NCBI GenBank assembly: GCA_031835245.1
Contig: JAVKOQ010000007.1
Location: 1-64,000 of the forward strand
Reading direction: 5' to 3'
DNA from: Balamuthia mandrillaris
Lineage: Eukaryota; Discosea; Longamoebia; Balamuthiidae
Length of the DNA stretch: 64,000 nt
Positions within the stretch are counted from its first letter, which is position 1. Each line of letters opens with the position of its first letter. The position numbers and the translations under genes were made by a program. The notes beneath the pieces are model-generated. The model saw nothing but the letters and a program-made list of their open reading frames with translations, was not told the origin of the DNA and did no database searches. Below, one piece after another: positions 22,599-34,640 of this stretch.

Positions 22599-25500
22599 CT
22601 TCTCTCCTCTTCCTCCTCTCCTCTTCCTCATCTCCTCCTCTCTCTGTCCTATCTCTCTATTTCACCAAAACAACAGGAAAGCAGAGAAACAGCAGAGGAA
22701 CGTACGACATGACGCAACACAACTGCATTCGGTTGAGAGATGTCTCTTAAAACGTCAGCAAAGGAAGATGAAGATCTCTGCCGAGTGGACGCCTCATCGT
22801 TTGCAGGCGGAGGAGGGGGAGGCACTGGCGGTGGAACAGGAGGTGCCGCGATGTTCGTTGTTGTCTGTGCTTCTTTGGCTCGATGATGGTGATGCGCGTG
22901 ATAATGGCTGCGGGGAGAGACCAAAGGAGAAGAAGGCCGAGAAGGCGAACGCGACGATTGATAATTATTGCGAGGAGAAGAGGAAGCAGAGGAGGAAGAG
23001 CTGGATCTGGACCTCGTCGTTGTGGTTGCGGAACGTTTGTTGTCACTGATGGAAGGAGGGGAGACCGAAGGAGACAATGGGTTCGTCGAACTGGCGTTTA
23101 GCATTGAGTCGGACAAAGAAGTGAATCCAATAGGGAGTGGGGGTGGCTTTGAAGGGGTTGACGACAATGAGGAGGAAGAAGATAGCGATAATGGAGTGGC
23201 GGATGACGACAAGTAATAAGCCAAAGCAGAGTCAGTGCGAATTGCATTTGCCAGCCGACGAGGTGTGTACAACGACATCTGCTCTTGAACGAACATGTCT
23301 ACTTCTGCCTTTTTGAGGCTGTTGTTGACCTTGTTGCTCAACACCATTCTTCGATCCAGTTCGAGCATCTCGCAAAGCACCTTTTCGCGCTCTCTTGTCT
23401 TCAGCTTTTGTTTCTTCTTCTGCCATTTGCGTTGGCGACGTTCCGTTCTTTCCCTCCATCGTTTCTCTTTCTCCATGAGCTCTCTGTGGAGAGCGGTGAG
23501 CTCTTCTTGTAGGGTGTGCTTGCTTGCTGACAGTTCTGTTCGTTCATGTAACGATTCTTCCAGTTTTTTCGACATCTCTGCCAGTTTTTCCTATTTGATA
23601 ACGGTTAGTGTTTATCTCTCCTCTCTCTCGCTCTCTCGTAACCTTCTTATCTTCTTGTAAAAGAGACAGAGAGCCTAACACCAACCTCTTTTTGAGAAAG
23701 TCTTAACTCGGTGGCTGTATTGCGAGCTTGCCATTCCTGACATCGTTTCTCTGTCTCTTCCATTCGTCTTCGCCATCACAAAAAAGAACACGAAAATATC
23801 TCAGAAGTTAACAAACATGCATACACAATCTTGGAGTTAGCACGTACTTTTTAATCATGTCCAAGGAAGCAAGCTTAGCCTTGTCTCTCGCCCGCTCATC
23901 CGCATCTTCCTCAAACTTCTGCTTCATCTCCACCACCTCCTTCATCATGCTCGCAAAAGCCGTCTCAAAGGCTCCTTCCAACTCCGCTTTGCCATCCTTC
24001 AGCTCTTTGGCTTTCACCTGTGCTTCCAACAACCTCACTTCCAACTCTCTCTTATTCTTCTCCAACTCGCTCACCTGGACACACTTTTCCTTCAACAAAG
24101 CTTCATGTTGCTCCATGTCTGCCTCGTGACGGCGCTCTCGCTCCGCTGCTTCCAGTTTCTTCGTCTCTTCCATCGCAGAAAGAAGAAGTTGTTGCTTCTC
24201 TCTCTCCACTTTTACAGCTTCTTCCCTTTCGGCGGTGAACTGCTGTCTTTGTTCCTCCATCTTTTGCTGCTGTTCTTCCTCCAGCATCTCTTTTTGTTCT
24301 TGCAGCTGTTTCTTTCGTTCGTTGTTCATTGTTTCTTTCTGTACCTCCATTTGCTGCTGCATTTCCTTTCTCGCCTTCTCTCGTTCCTGTTCTAACTGCG
24401 CTATCTCTATTCTATGCAGCTCTCGCAACTGTTCCATCTCCCTCTTGAGCTGCAGTTCCATGGTATGTTTCTCTTCCTCCATTCGCTTCACTCTTCCTTC
24501 GGCTGCATCCTTCTCATTCACCAAGTTCGCGATCTCCTCCCTGGCCATCGTCAACATCGACAGGGGCACTTTCACGAGGTTCGTTGGTTCGCTGTTGTTA
24601 AGATCTGCTCGCTCTGTAACTAGCGAACCACTCGATCCGAAGGAGCGAGCGCTGCTGTTGGATAAACTCGGGGGTTTGTTGGGGGTTGTTGAAGAGGCAG
24701 AAGATTGTGGTGGCGCTTGCTTTTCTGTTTGTTTGTTTGGGGTTGGTGTGCCTCCTTTTGATGGAGTCGACCCCATTGTTGTTGATGTTGTTGCAGAAGT
24801 ATCTGACTTCAGGGTTGCTGTTGGATGGAAGACAACGAGAACGAGAACGAGAACGAGAACGAGAACGAGAACGAGAACGAGAACGAGAACGAGAACGAGA
24901 ACGAGAACGAGAACGAGAACGAGAACGAGAACGAGAACGAGAACGAGAACGAGAACGAGAACGAGAACGAGAACGAAGAACCGAAATACAATTAGCACGT
25001 ACCTGGATTTGCGGCAGGTACTGTGGTGCTAGCAACTGTCGGTGATGATAGGGCGGCGGTAGATGAGGAGAATGGTGATAAAGCTCCTTGCTGTGGTTGT
25101 AGTTGGGCAGAAGGAGTTGAAGCAACATTATCAGTAGGGCGAGGTGGAACTTTGCGTGTAGGACGGTGCTTTGCCACATTAACGCCGATGAAAGAAGAAG
25201 AAGGTGACGATGAAGCAGATGAAGCCGGAGATAAGGAGGCAGATGGAGCCAAAGCAGAAGAGGAAAGGGAAGGCAGGGTCGATGAGGAAGAAGAGGGCAA
25301 CTCTGAAACAACGGCGGCTGCTTGATGTTGCTGTTCAGAGTTGAGAAGCGAAGATGAATAAGGTTGAAGTGGAATGTTACTTGATGAAGATGAGAGGGAA
25401 GGTGAAGGAGACGGAACTGGAGAAGAAGGCAACGCCATGCTGTAGCGCCACTCTCTGTGCCTCTCTCTTCGCTCTCTTATACTCCCTCGCGAAGTCTGTG

Positions 25501-25907
25501 GGCGTTGTAGTGGATCATTTGCCGCCGCTGCCGATGCTTCGATCGCCTCCGACGCGCTTCTGTCCTGTCTAGGAGCAGAAGGAAACGTGCCCAACAAGTT
25601 TGCTGGAGGTGGCCGAAGGCGTGTTTTGTTGCCTTTTGCTTCCCCTTCTTCTCCAGCCATAACATTGGCTTCGTTGTTGACAGCTTCTGTAGTAGGAAGT
25701 GATGATGGCATGACCATGGATGGGAGCCCTTGTGGGAGGTCGTCCATCCCTGATGTCAGCAGCAGCTTCACCTCTTCTCCTGTGAGAGTGGTCTCGCCCA
25801 GGCTTTTCAAGGTATGATTTATCTGTTCGAAGAAAGTGGACCATTCGGGTGGTAGGTTTCGAATCTGTTTGTGTTTGTTTTGGTTTTGGTTTTGGTTTTG
25901 TGCCTAT

Positions 25908-25949
<42 letters not shown>

Positions 25950-27012
25950 TAACCTCAAAACCTCTTTGCGAGTCAAGACCAACATGGGATTTATGCTTAA
26001 CCATCATGGGCACGCCGATATTGTCATTGCCTTCCGCCACAACAGCTCCAGCATTGGAAGACGAAGCAACACCTTTCAGAGATCTTCTGAACAGCGTTCC
26101 AGTTCCATGCCGCACCATCTTGGCCATACTTTTGGAAGCAGGAGAAGAAGAGGACGAGAAAGAAGCAGACGATCTGTCTTTACCTCTCTCTTTTTCTTTG
26201 TCCTTTTCTTTGTGATGACTCGCGGGAACAGTGCTCTTCCGTTTCTTTCGCTCTGCTTTGTTGCTGGTTCGTGAGGAAGCTGTGGGTTCGCTGCTCTTTC
26301 TTCTCATGGACCCTCCTTTCTTCGACAATGTTGAGAAGAATGACTTGGACTTGGCTCCTTCCTTCTCACCCTCGTCTTTCCTGTCTTGCTCGTCTGCTAT
26401 CGCTGCTTCCGTTTCTTCGACCGCCTCGGCTGTTTCCTGTTGTTCCTTGCGCTCCTGTTTGCTATGCTCTCTTTCATCGCTGGAAGAATGAGACGATGAT
26501 AGTGAACGAGAATGAGAATACATGGCAGAACGTTGAGCCAAGAACGATTGCACGTCGCTCTCATCGGCGGGACCGTTGTTGCTTCTCTTCCTTTGCGCTA
26601 CTATCATGGAACCTCCTCCGCTTCCACCAACAAAGGTTGGAGTTCTGTCAGATTCGCGAGAGCTTGATTTCTCCTCTTTGGCAACGTCTTGAGCCGGTTT
26701 GCCTTTCCCTCCTTCAGTACCCGAAGATGAAGTAGAGGCGTTGCTGTTGACGAGGGAGGAAGAACCTCTCTTCTTTCTTCGTTCTGGCTTGTAGTTGTCT
26801 TTGTTATCAGAGTTTGACTTTGTTCGTGGAGCTGGAGAAGAGGAGCCGCTTTTTGCGGCATTGCTGCCAGGTTCGTTTGTTTTTTGGTTACTCCCCGATC
26901 TCTTACGATTGGTGGCTATGACTACAAGAGGCTCTTCGTTAGTGCCCTCGACGCCGTCACTTTCTTTGGCTTGTCGCGGTGAGCCATCCCTGCTCCGTGG
27001 GTTTTGCTCCAT
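22287..27012 (-). CDS. CRIB-coiled-coil-polyPro-WH2-CA protein: candidate Arp2/3 activator
   Basis: Six exons: 27012-25954, 25864-25003, 24817-23848, 23767-23686, 23590-22706, 22484-22287; 1351 residues. The N-terminal 330 residues are Ser-rich and basic. A CRIB/PBD motif spans the first intron: VPMMVKHKSHVGLD, then LPPEW (about 331-366), predicting binding of GTP-loaded Rac/Cdc42. A Ser/Pro-rich linker leads to a long Glu/Gln-rich coiled coil (about 705-1080). Then come a polyproline run (VPPPVPPPPPP, near 1240), a WH2-like actin-binding helix (FADVLRDI...LRHV), an amphipathic helix (SLMNIIAQVIIKRRNAM) like the WASP C region, and a terminal acidic DEEWEI. That order matches the VCA of WASP-family nucleation factors. 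No WH1 or WAVE-homology domain is seen, so it recalls 'WASP without WH1' proteins, but with an added coiled coil. Assignment is inference. Confidence 0.75.
24833..24977. repeat. Hexanucleotide satellite (GAGAAC)n in an intron
   Basis: About 145 bp of near-perfect GAGAAC units in intron 2 of the CRIB-VCA gene; pyrimidine-rich (GTTCTC) on the gene's strand. Open frames of alternating Arg-Thr or Ser-Arg here are artefacts. Confidence 0.9.
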
Positions 27013-28149
<1,137 letters not shown>

Positions 28150-28354
28150 ACAAAAAAACTTGGAAGAAAAAGTACCCCTTTTTTCCTTTCTTTTTTTGTG
28201 GCCCCAGCATCTTTGTTCCTATCTTCGCGCGTTGGAAATAAAAGTACAAACTCCACTGTGCTCCTCCCATTCTTCTTCCCCCTTTCAACATCTCTGGAAA
28301 CAAGATTCGAAAAAAAAAGATGTGAGCAAAAAGAAAACCAGCCAGTTATTGCCT

Positions 28355-30389
28355 TCAGTTGTGGGTGGTTGTGTTGTCGCCAGCTGGCAACGCAGAGGGA
28401 GCAGATGGGGTTGCTTCCTCTTTCTCCATTCGTTTGAGAGCACGTCTAGACGCGGGCAAGTCGCAAGCGCGCATCCAGTAGGGAGCAGAAAGAACCTCGT
28501 CCGTGATGACGGGCAGCCCTTTCTCCTGTCTGTGTCGCACCAAGTGTTGGACGATCTGTTGGAGGTCGTCGCTAATGAGGAGCAAGTCGTGGTAGGGCCG
28601 ACCAGCGCTGGTCTTGTGGACCACGTCGAAGACGCCGCTCTGTTGCCAGAACGCTTTGTCGTAGAAGACCATCGGTCTTGCTCTCTGCGCCTCCGTGTAA
28701 TGGTTGTTGCATGCTGATGACCAAATAGGAGGTTAGGGGGAAAGAGCAAGAGAGAAGAGGGAGAGAAGAGAGCGAACCATCTTGAAAGATCTCTTGGCGA
28801 GTGCCAGCGCTGCCTGGCGTGAAGATGATGCCCCCGTTCGCCACTGCTATTATACCATCCTTTTGATTTGGTTGTTAGAAAAGAGAGAGAGCAGAGAGCA
28901 GAGAGCAGAGAGCAGAGAGCAGAGAGCAGAGAGCAGAGAGCAGAGAGAATGAGAAGACTGAATAAGAGAGGAGAAAGTGGAACCTCTCGGATTGCATTGC
29001 TGAACATTTTGGCTTGGAACGTGGCGAACACGTTGGATGGCTCGTGACCATACCGCCATGTTGGAATACCCAAGCTATTTGTTACGCGCATAACGTCAAA
29101 CACTCAAACCAACCTCTAAAAGTAGCAGGAAGAGAGACAGGAAGGAAGAATACAGATAAAAGGGAGCCCAACCTCGGCATGTTCGTGGGCATGCCAAACC
29201 GTTTCAGAACGTTGTATGGGCTGGATCGGTTTAGATATTCCTCAGGAAGCCCAGCGTTACCCTCTGAGATAATGCGAAGCGCTTCTTCCACGTCTTCCAA
29301 GGAGTGGTTTCGAAGATAAGCTCCCATGTTGGCTGCCTCCATTGCTCCTGTATTTGTTTTATTGTTAAAGAAAGGAGAGAGAATCCAAGAAACAAAGATG
29401 AAAGAAGAAAAGAAAGAAAGAAAGATAGAGGCAAGAGTAGAAAGAAAAAACTTACCAGGACCTCCTCCGGTGACAACAAGAAATCCTTCTCTGGCCAGCA
29501 GCCATCCCAACATAACCACATCTCTGTAGGGGCTGCTGGCTCGTTTCATGCCATGCCCTCCCATTATGGCCACCACCGTTTTACCCTTCGAACGTTTTGA
29601 TTAGATAGGGTCAAGAAGAGAAGTAAAGAGAGAAGAACGAAGAAGAGAAGCAGAGAAGAGAGAAGCAGAGAAGCAGAGAAGAGTGAAAAGTAAAGAGGAA
29701 GAAGAACAGAGCAAGAGGAAGAGGAAGAGAAACTAATGGAACAAACTTCTAAATAGTCATAGAGAGCGTCCTCGATGGAGTAGTCGTGCATTGTGGTGGC
29801 CAGAAGAGCTTGCAGCCTTCCTTTGCTCTGCAGGTACCACGAGTAGATCTTCTCGTCTTCCCTCTGTAACTCTTCTTGTGTGTACATAAACGCCCTAAAG
29901 GCCTATATTGCGCGATAGTTACCCTCGTCAAACTTTTCATTCCTCTCTCACAAAAAAAAAAGGAAAAAAAAAAAAAGAAAAGAAAAAAAAAAGAAAAGAA
30001 AAAAGAAAAGAAAAAAAGAATGAAAAATAAAAAAAAAAAAAGAAAAGAGAAAAGAGAAAAGAAAAAAGAAAAAAATGATAAAAAAATACCTTGAAAGGAA
30101 CTTCTTTAGGGTTTTCCAATACCACAGCTCCACGATGACGAACGTCGTGCGGGGTGACCCCGGCAGGGAACTCGCAGCCCCAAAACTGAGCCCCGCTCAA
30201 GTCGTACCGGTCCCACTCCAACTCTTTGCTCAACGGCGAGAGGTCCACCGCCTGGAAGATCCAGCCGTTCATCTTGACTTGCTCCGGGGAGAGGCCGTCG
30301 ATCTTGCATCGGAACTCCTCCAGGGTCTCTATTTCGTTCTCCTCGTTGGAGCCCTCGAAGGCCATTCCCAACGCCGACGAGGCCGCCAT
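28355..30389 (-). CDS. LOG/PpnN-family nucleotide monophosphate nucleosidase
   Basis: Seven exons: 30389-30090, 29902-29747, 29585-29456, 29347-29173, 29074-28984, 28859-28778, 28713-28355; 430 residues. The Rossmann-like core has MGGHG, TGGGPGAMEAANMGA and TPGSAGTRQEIF, the last being the PG-x-x-GT-x-x-E signature of LOG ('lysine decarboxylase-like') enzymes, which split nucleoside monophosphates into base and ribose 5-phosphate. The length and extra N- and C-terminal regions are closer to bacterial PpnN (about 454 residues) than to plant LOG (about 215). Probably cytosolic nucleotide salvage. Intron 1 is A-rich on the plus strand; intron 5 holds the AGAGAGC satellite. Confidence 0.83.
28884..28948. 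repeat. Heptamer satellite (AGAGAGC)n, intronic copy
   Basis: About nine AGAGAGC units within intron 5 of the LOG-like gene, matching the array at 12.6-13.0 kb. Confidence 0.85.
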
Positions 30390-30714
30390 TTATTCCTCAC
30401 CTCTTTTGTTCTATTTATTTTATTTTATCCTCAAAGAACTCAAATTGTTGGTACCTATCGTCGAACCGGCGCTGCTGCCGAGAACCATGTATTTTCATGA
30501 CGACATGGTAAGTTGAGAGAGAAAAAAAAAAGAAAATTGTTGTTACTCTTCGTCGAACCGGTTCGGTCGACAGATCATGTCGTCGCGGAAAATAACAGAA
30601 AGAAGGAAAGAAGGAAAGAAAGAAAAAAGCGAAGACTGCTGTCCTTGTGCTTCAAGGGCAGTCCCCCCCGGTCATCCGTCCGCCACTGAAGTTTTTTATT
30701 TTTAAAAGAACAAG
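30390..30714. promoter_or_regulatory. Divergent promoter region of LOG-like and XPD genes
   Basis: 325 bp between divergent starts. TCGTCGAACCGG occurs twice (near 30459 and 30551), 92 bp apart, followed by a GTCGAC near 30571. The paired 12-mer is a candidate shared promoter element; function is unproven. Confidence 0.4.
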
Positions 30715-31231
30715 ATGAAGTACGTTATCGTTTATGTTCAACTTTTTTTTTAAAAAAAACCTGAATAATAATTGTTCATCGGTCCAAAAAAAAAAGGTTT
30801 TACTTGGAGGACCTGCTGGTGTACTTTCCGTACACGTACATCTATCCAGAGCAGTACTCCTACATGCTGTCCCTGAAGCGAGCTCTCGACGCAAAGGTTC
30901 ACTAACTCCCCCGCTAACAAAAGATTAGAGCAACAACTAACACACACAAAACAAAAAAGGGACCGTGTGTGCTAGAAATGCCATCAGGCACAGGAAAGAC
31001 GGTGTCGCTGCTGTCCCTCATTCTCTCCTATCAGCTGGCTCATCCGGACGTGGGGAAGCTGGTCTACTGTTCTCGTACGGTGCCCGAGATTGAGAAGGTG
31101 GTGGAGGAGCTGAGGAGAGTGGTCGCTTACAGGGATGAGGAGCTGGGCCAGCACAAGCCACGCTTCTTGGGCCTGGCGCTCAGTGCGCGGAGGAACTTGT
31201 GCATCCATCCTAGGGTGAGTGCTAGTTCTCT

Positions 31232-31273
<42 letters not shown>

Positions 31274-32788
31274 CGTTAACACGAGGACAGCGAGCTCTTC
31301 TTTGGTTCTCTTCGCTCTGTTCTCTGTTCTCGCTATTCCTGTTCGCTGTTTTCTGCTCTTTCTTCGTGCTCTCTTTTCTCCTCTTTTTTCCTCTTTGTGT
31401 TCTAATGGCATTGCCTGCTGTTCCTGGAATGAGAACAGGCAAGCGAAGAAACAAGAGCGGCAGTGGTGGATAGCATCTGCCGCAGCATGACAGCTTCATG
31501 GGTTCGCGAGCAACACGGAAAGCGTTCCGGCCTGCAGGAAACGATGGACATCGAGGACCTTGCCGGCTCCTCTTCATCATCTGCAGGCTCTTCCTCTTCT
31601 TCCTCTTCCTCAAATGTAGAATTGTGCGATTTTTATGAAGGCTGGGAAACTTCTGGACGGGATGCATTACTTCAAGGTTTCCTTTTAGAGCCTCTTCTTT
31701 CTTGTTTTGTTCCTGCTGCCCATTCTCGTTTTGTTCCGTGTTCTTATGCAACAACAACAACAACAACAAAAAGGAGTATACTCTTTGGAAGACTTAAGAG
31801 AAGTTGGAAAGGAGCACGGATGGTGTCCCTACTTTCTTGCACGGCATCTCATCAACTTTGCCAACGTCGTTGTCTATAGTTATCAATACATATTGGATCC
31901 CAAGATATCCGACCTCGTTTCCAAAGAGTTTAAAGCCAACTCCATCGTTGTCTTTGATGAAGCGCACAACATTGGTTTTTTTTCTCTCATGTTGTGTTTT
32001 CATCATTTGATTTTTGACTCTTTTTATGCATTTCTTTTCTTTTCTTTTCTTTTTTTTTTGTAGATAACGTCTGTATAGATGCGTTGAGTGTAAATATCGA
32101 TAAGCGGACTCTAGAAAGCAGCTCTCGGAACCTTGTTCAGCTTTCCACTCGGTTACAAGAGTGAGCACCTTTCATCTATCTTGCCTGTTTTTTCCCAATC
32201 AGTTAAATATCTCCCAATTATTTAGGATCAAAAATACAGATGCGGATCGTTTGAGGCAGGAATATCAAAGACTTGTAGCAGGTTTGGCTAACACTGGCAT
32301 CGCTCGGATCGCTGATGAAGTGAGAGCTGATCCTGGTAATCTTTCTCTCTCTCTCTCTCTCTCACTCTTGTCTGTTGTTGTTTGCAACTGACAAAAATAC
32401 AATTACAAAACAGTGTTATCTGATGATGTTTTGAAGGAGGTGGTTCCTGGTAACATTCGCAGAGGAGAACATTTTTTGGGATTGTTGCGTCGATTTGTAG
32501 AATATTTGAAAGTAACGTGATTCAATTCGCTTTTACCCTTTTCATCTTTGCTGTATTTTAACACAATGTTTCTTTCTTTCTTTCTTTTTTTTTTAAAAAA
32601 AAGACGCGTCTAAAAGTGCAGCAAGTAGTACAAGAAAGCCCACTTGCGTTCATCCAAAGCTGTCAACAAAACGCTCTCATCCAGCAAAAAACCCTTCGGT
32701 ATGCCTTCTCTTTTTCATTTCTCTCGTTCTGTCTTTCTTCATTTTCATTCCTCTCTCTCTCTCTCATTCTCTCTTTCTTCATTTTTCA

Positions 32789-32825
<37 letters not shown>

Positions 32826-34195
32826 TCTTTCTCACAAAAACAACAGGTTCACAGCAGCAAGATTAGGTTCATTGCTTCGCACTCTGGAAATAACAGACAT
32901 GGGCCAATTCCACCCCATCTCTCTCGTCTGCGATTTTGCCACTCTCGTTGGCACCTACTACAAAGGCTTCGCCATCGTCATCGAACCCTACGATCCTCGT
33001 TTCGGCTCTTCTTCCTCTTCTTCTGCCAATCCCGTTCTCCAATTCAGCTGTCTGGACGCTTCCATTGCCATGCGCCCCGTCGTATCTCGCTTCCGCTCGG
33101 TGGTTATCACCTCTGGCACTCTCTCTCCTTTGGAGATGTATCCCCGCGTGTTGGACTTTCAGCCCGTCCTTTCCGAGAAGTTCCCCATGACTCTCAACCG
33201 CAGCTGCGTCTGCCCTCTGGTTGTCACTCGCGGCAGCGACCAGGTGGCCGTTAGCACCAAGTACGATGTGCGCAGCGATCCGAGCGTCGTTCGAAACTAT
33301 GCCGACCTGTTGATCCATCTCTCCGCGGTGGTGCCCGATGGCATCGTCGTTTTCTTCACCAGCTATCGCTACATGGAGGAGATCGTGGCGCTGTGGAACG
33401 AGATGAAGCTGTTGGAGGTCATGTTGCAGAACAAGCTGTTGTTCGTAGAAACGCCGGATGCCTTGGAGAGCACTCTGGCGTTGGCCAATTATAGGAAGGC
33501 CTGTGAGAGTGGAAGAGGAGCCATATTGTTTTCGGTGGCGAGAGGAAAGATCTCAGAGGGCATTGACTTTGATCATCACTATGGAAGGTTTGTTTTTTTT
33601 TTCTTTTTTATCACCGTCTTTTCTTTTGCATTTGCATCACAAGGGTGGGCTAACAGAAATTGTGGTTAAAAAAACAAACAGAGCGGTGGTGTTAATAGGA
33701 ATACCGTACATGAACACGGAGAGCAAGATCCTGAGAGCTCGGCTCGAATTCTTGAGAGAAAACTATCAGATACGAGAGGCCGAGTTTCTTACGTTTGATG
33801 CGATGAGAACTGCTGCTCAATGCGTCGGTATGTCTTTTTTTTCCCCATTCATTTCCTTCTCTCTTGTCGTTCTTTCTTTCTGTCCTGCCTTACTTATTCT
33901 TGTCTTTAAAGGACGTGTCATTCGTGGAAAGAACGACTATGGCATAATGGTGTTTGCTGACAAACGTTACAACCGTTTGGACAAACGCAACAAGCTGCCC
34001 AAATGGATCGCTGACTACATGCAACACTCTCATCTGAACCTATCGACGGACATGGCGATGAGCCTTGCCAAAACCTTTTTGAAGGAGATGGCCCAGCCTT
34101 TCTCCCAACAAGAGCAATTAGGAACGGCTCTTTGGACTGTTGACATTGTGGAGCAGCAACCATGCAGCCGCCCTCGGCCCTCGGCGCCCCAATAA
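30715..34195 (+). CDS. ERCC2: XPD/ERCC2/Rad3 DNA helicase (TFIIH)
   Basis: Twelve exons: 30715-30719, 30797-30896, 30960-31214, 31439-31676, 31774-31974, 32064-32160, 32226-32335, 32414-32511, 32604-32698, 32847-33587, 33682-33827, 33912-34195; 789 residues (human 760). Walker A is [12 protein letters not shown], the DEAH box is VVFDEAHN, and all four iron-sulfur cysteines are present in [23 protein letters not shown] and GWCPYFLAR. Helicase motifs continue through [25 protein letters not shown] and [12 protein letters not shown]. It is the 5'-3' helicase of TFIIH for transcription and nucleotide excision repair. The first coding exon is only five bases (ATGAA); it restores the expected N-terminus before [12 protein letters not shown]. 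Confidence 0.97.
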
Positions 34196-34640
34196 CGAAC
34201 TTGGCGAGAGAAGCAACGAAGAATTATTGCAGTAATGAATAAAAGCTCAAAGACGTCAGAAGGAAAAGAGAGGAGAGAAGAGGAGGAGAAGCAGAGGAGG
34301 AGAGGAAATGAAAGAGAAAAAAGAGAGAGGCAAAGAGGAGAGAGGAGAGGCAGAGGATGAGAGGAGTGGAGAGAGGAGAGAGCAGAGAGCAGAGAGCGAG
34401 AGAGCAGAGAGCAGAGAGCAGAGAGCAGAGAGCAGAGAGCAGAGAGCAGAGAGCAGAGATTTTGGCGGGAAAAAAAAGGTTCTTTTTTTTTTTGTGTTTT
34501 GAACAACAAAAGAGATGAACAAAAACATAAACCCAAAACCAAAAAAAAAAAAAGGGTTGGTAGGCAGGCGGGTAGGTAGGGGAGCAATCGTCAACGACCC
34601 TGTTGTTTGTTGGCACGCAAGGCCGCTGACGGATTGATTG
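34196..34640. other. Convergent 3' region between XPD and EF-1alpha genes
   Basis: No gene. It holds an AGAGAGC heptamer array at about 34377-34459, A-rich and T-rich tracts, and presumably both 3' UTRs. Confidence 0.6.
34377..34459. repeat. Heptamer satellite (AGAGAGC)n, intergenic copy
   Basis: About eleven units of AGAGAGC, the third array of this sequence in the window; here between convergent genes rather than in an intron. Confidence 0.85.

Noticed and set aside
24235-25032. 265-codon plus-strand Ser/Cys-rich frame
   Set aside because: Antisense of the Glu/Gln-rich coiled-coil exon plus the hexamer array.
24686-25045. Hexamer array resembling a CRISPR or a coding Arg-Thr repeat
   Set aside because: Units are 6 bp with no spacers, inside a spliced intron of a eukaryotic gene.
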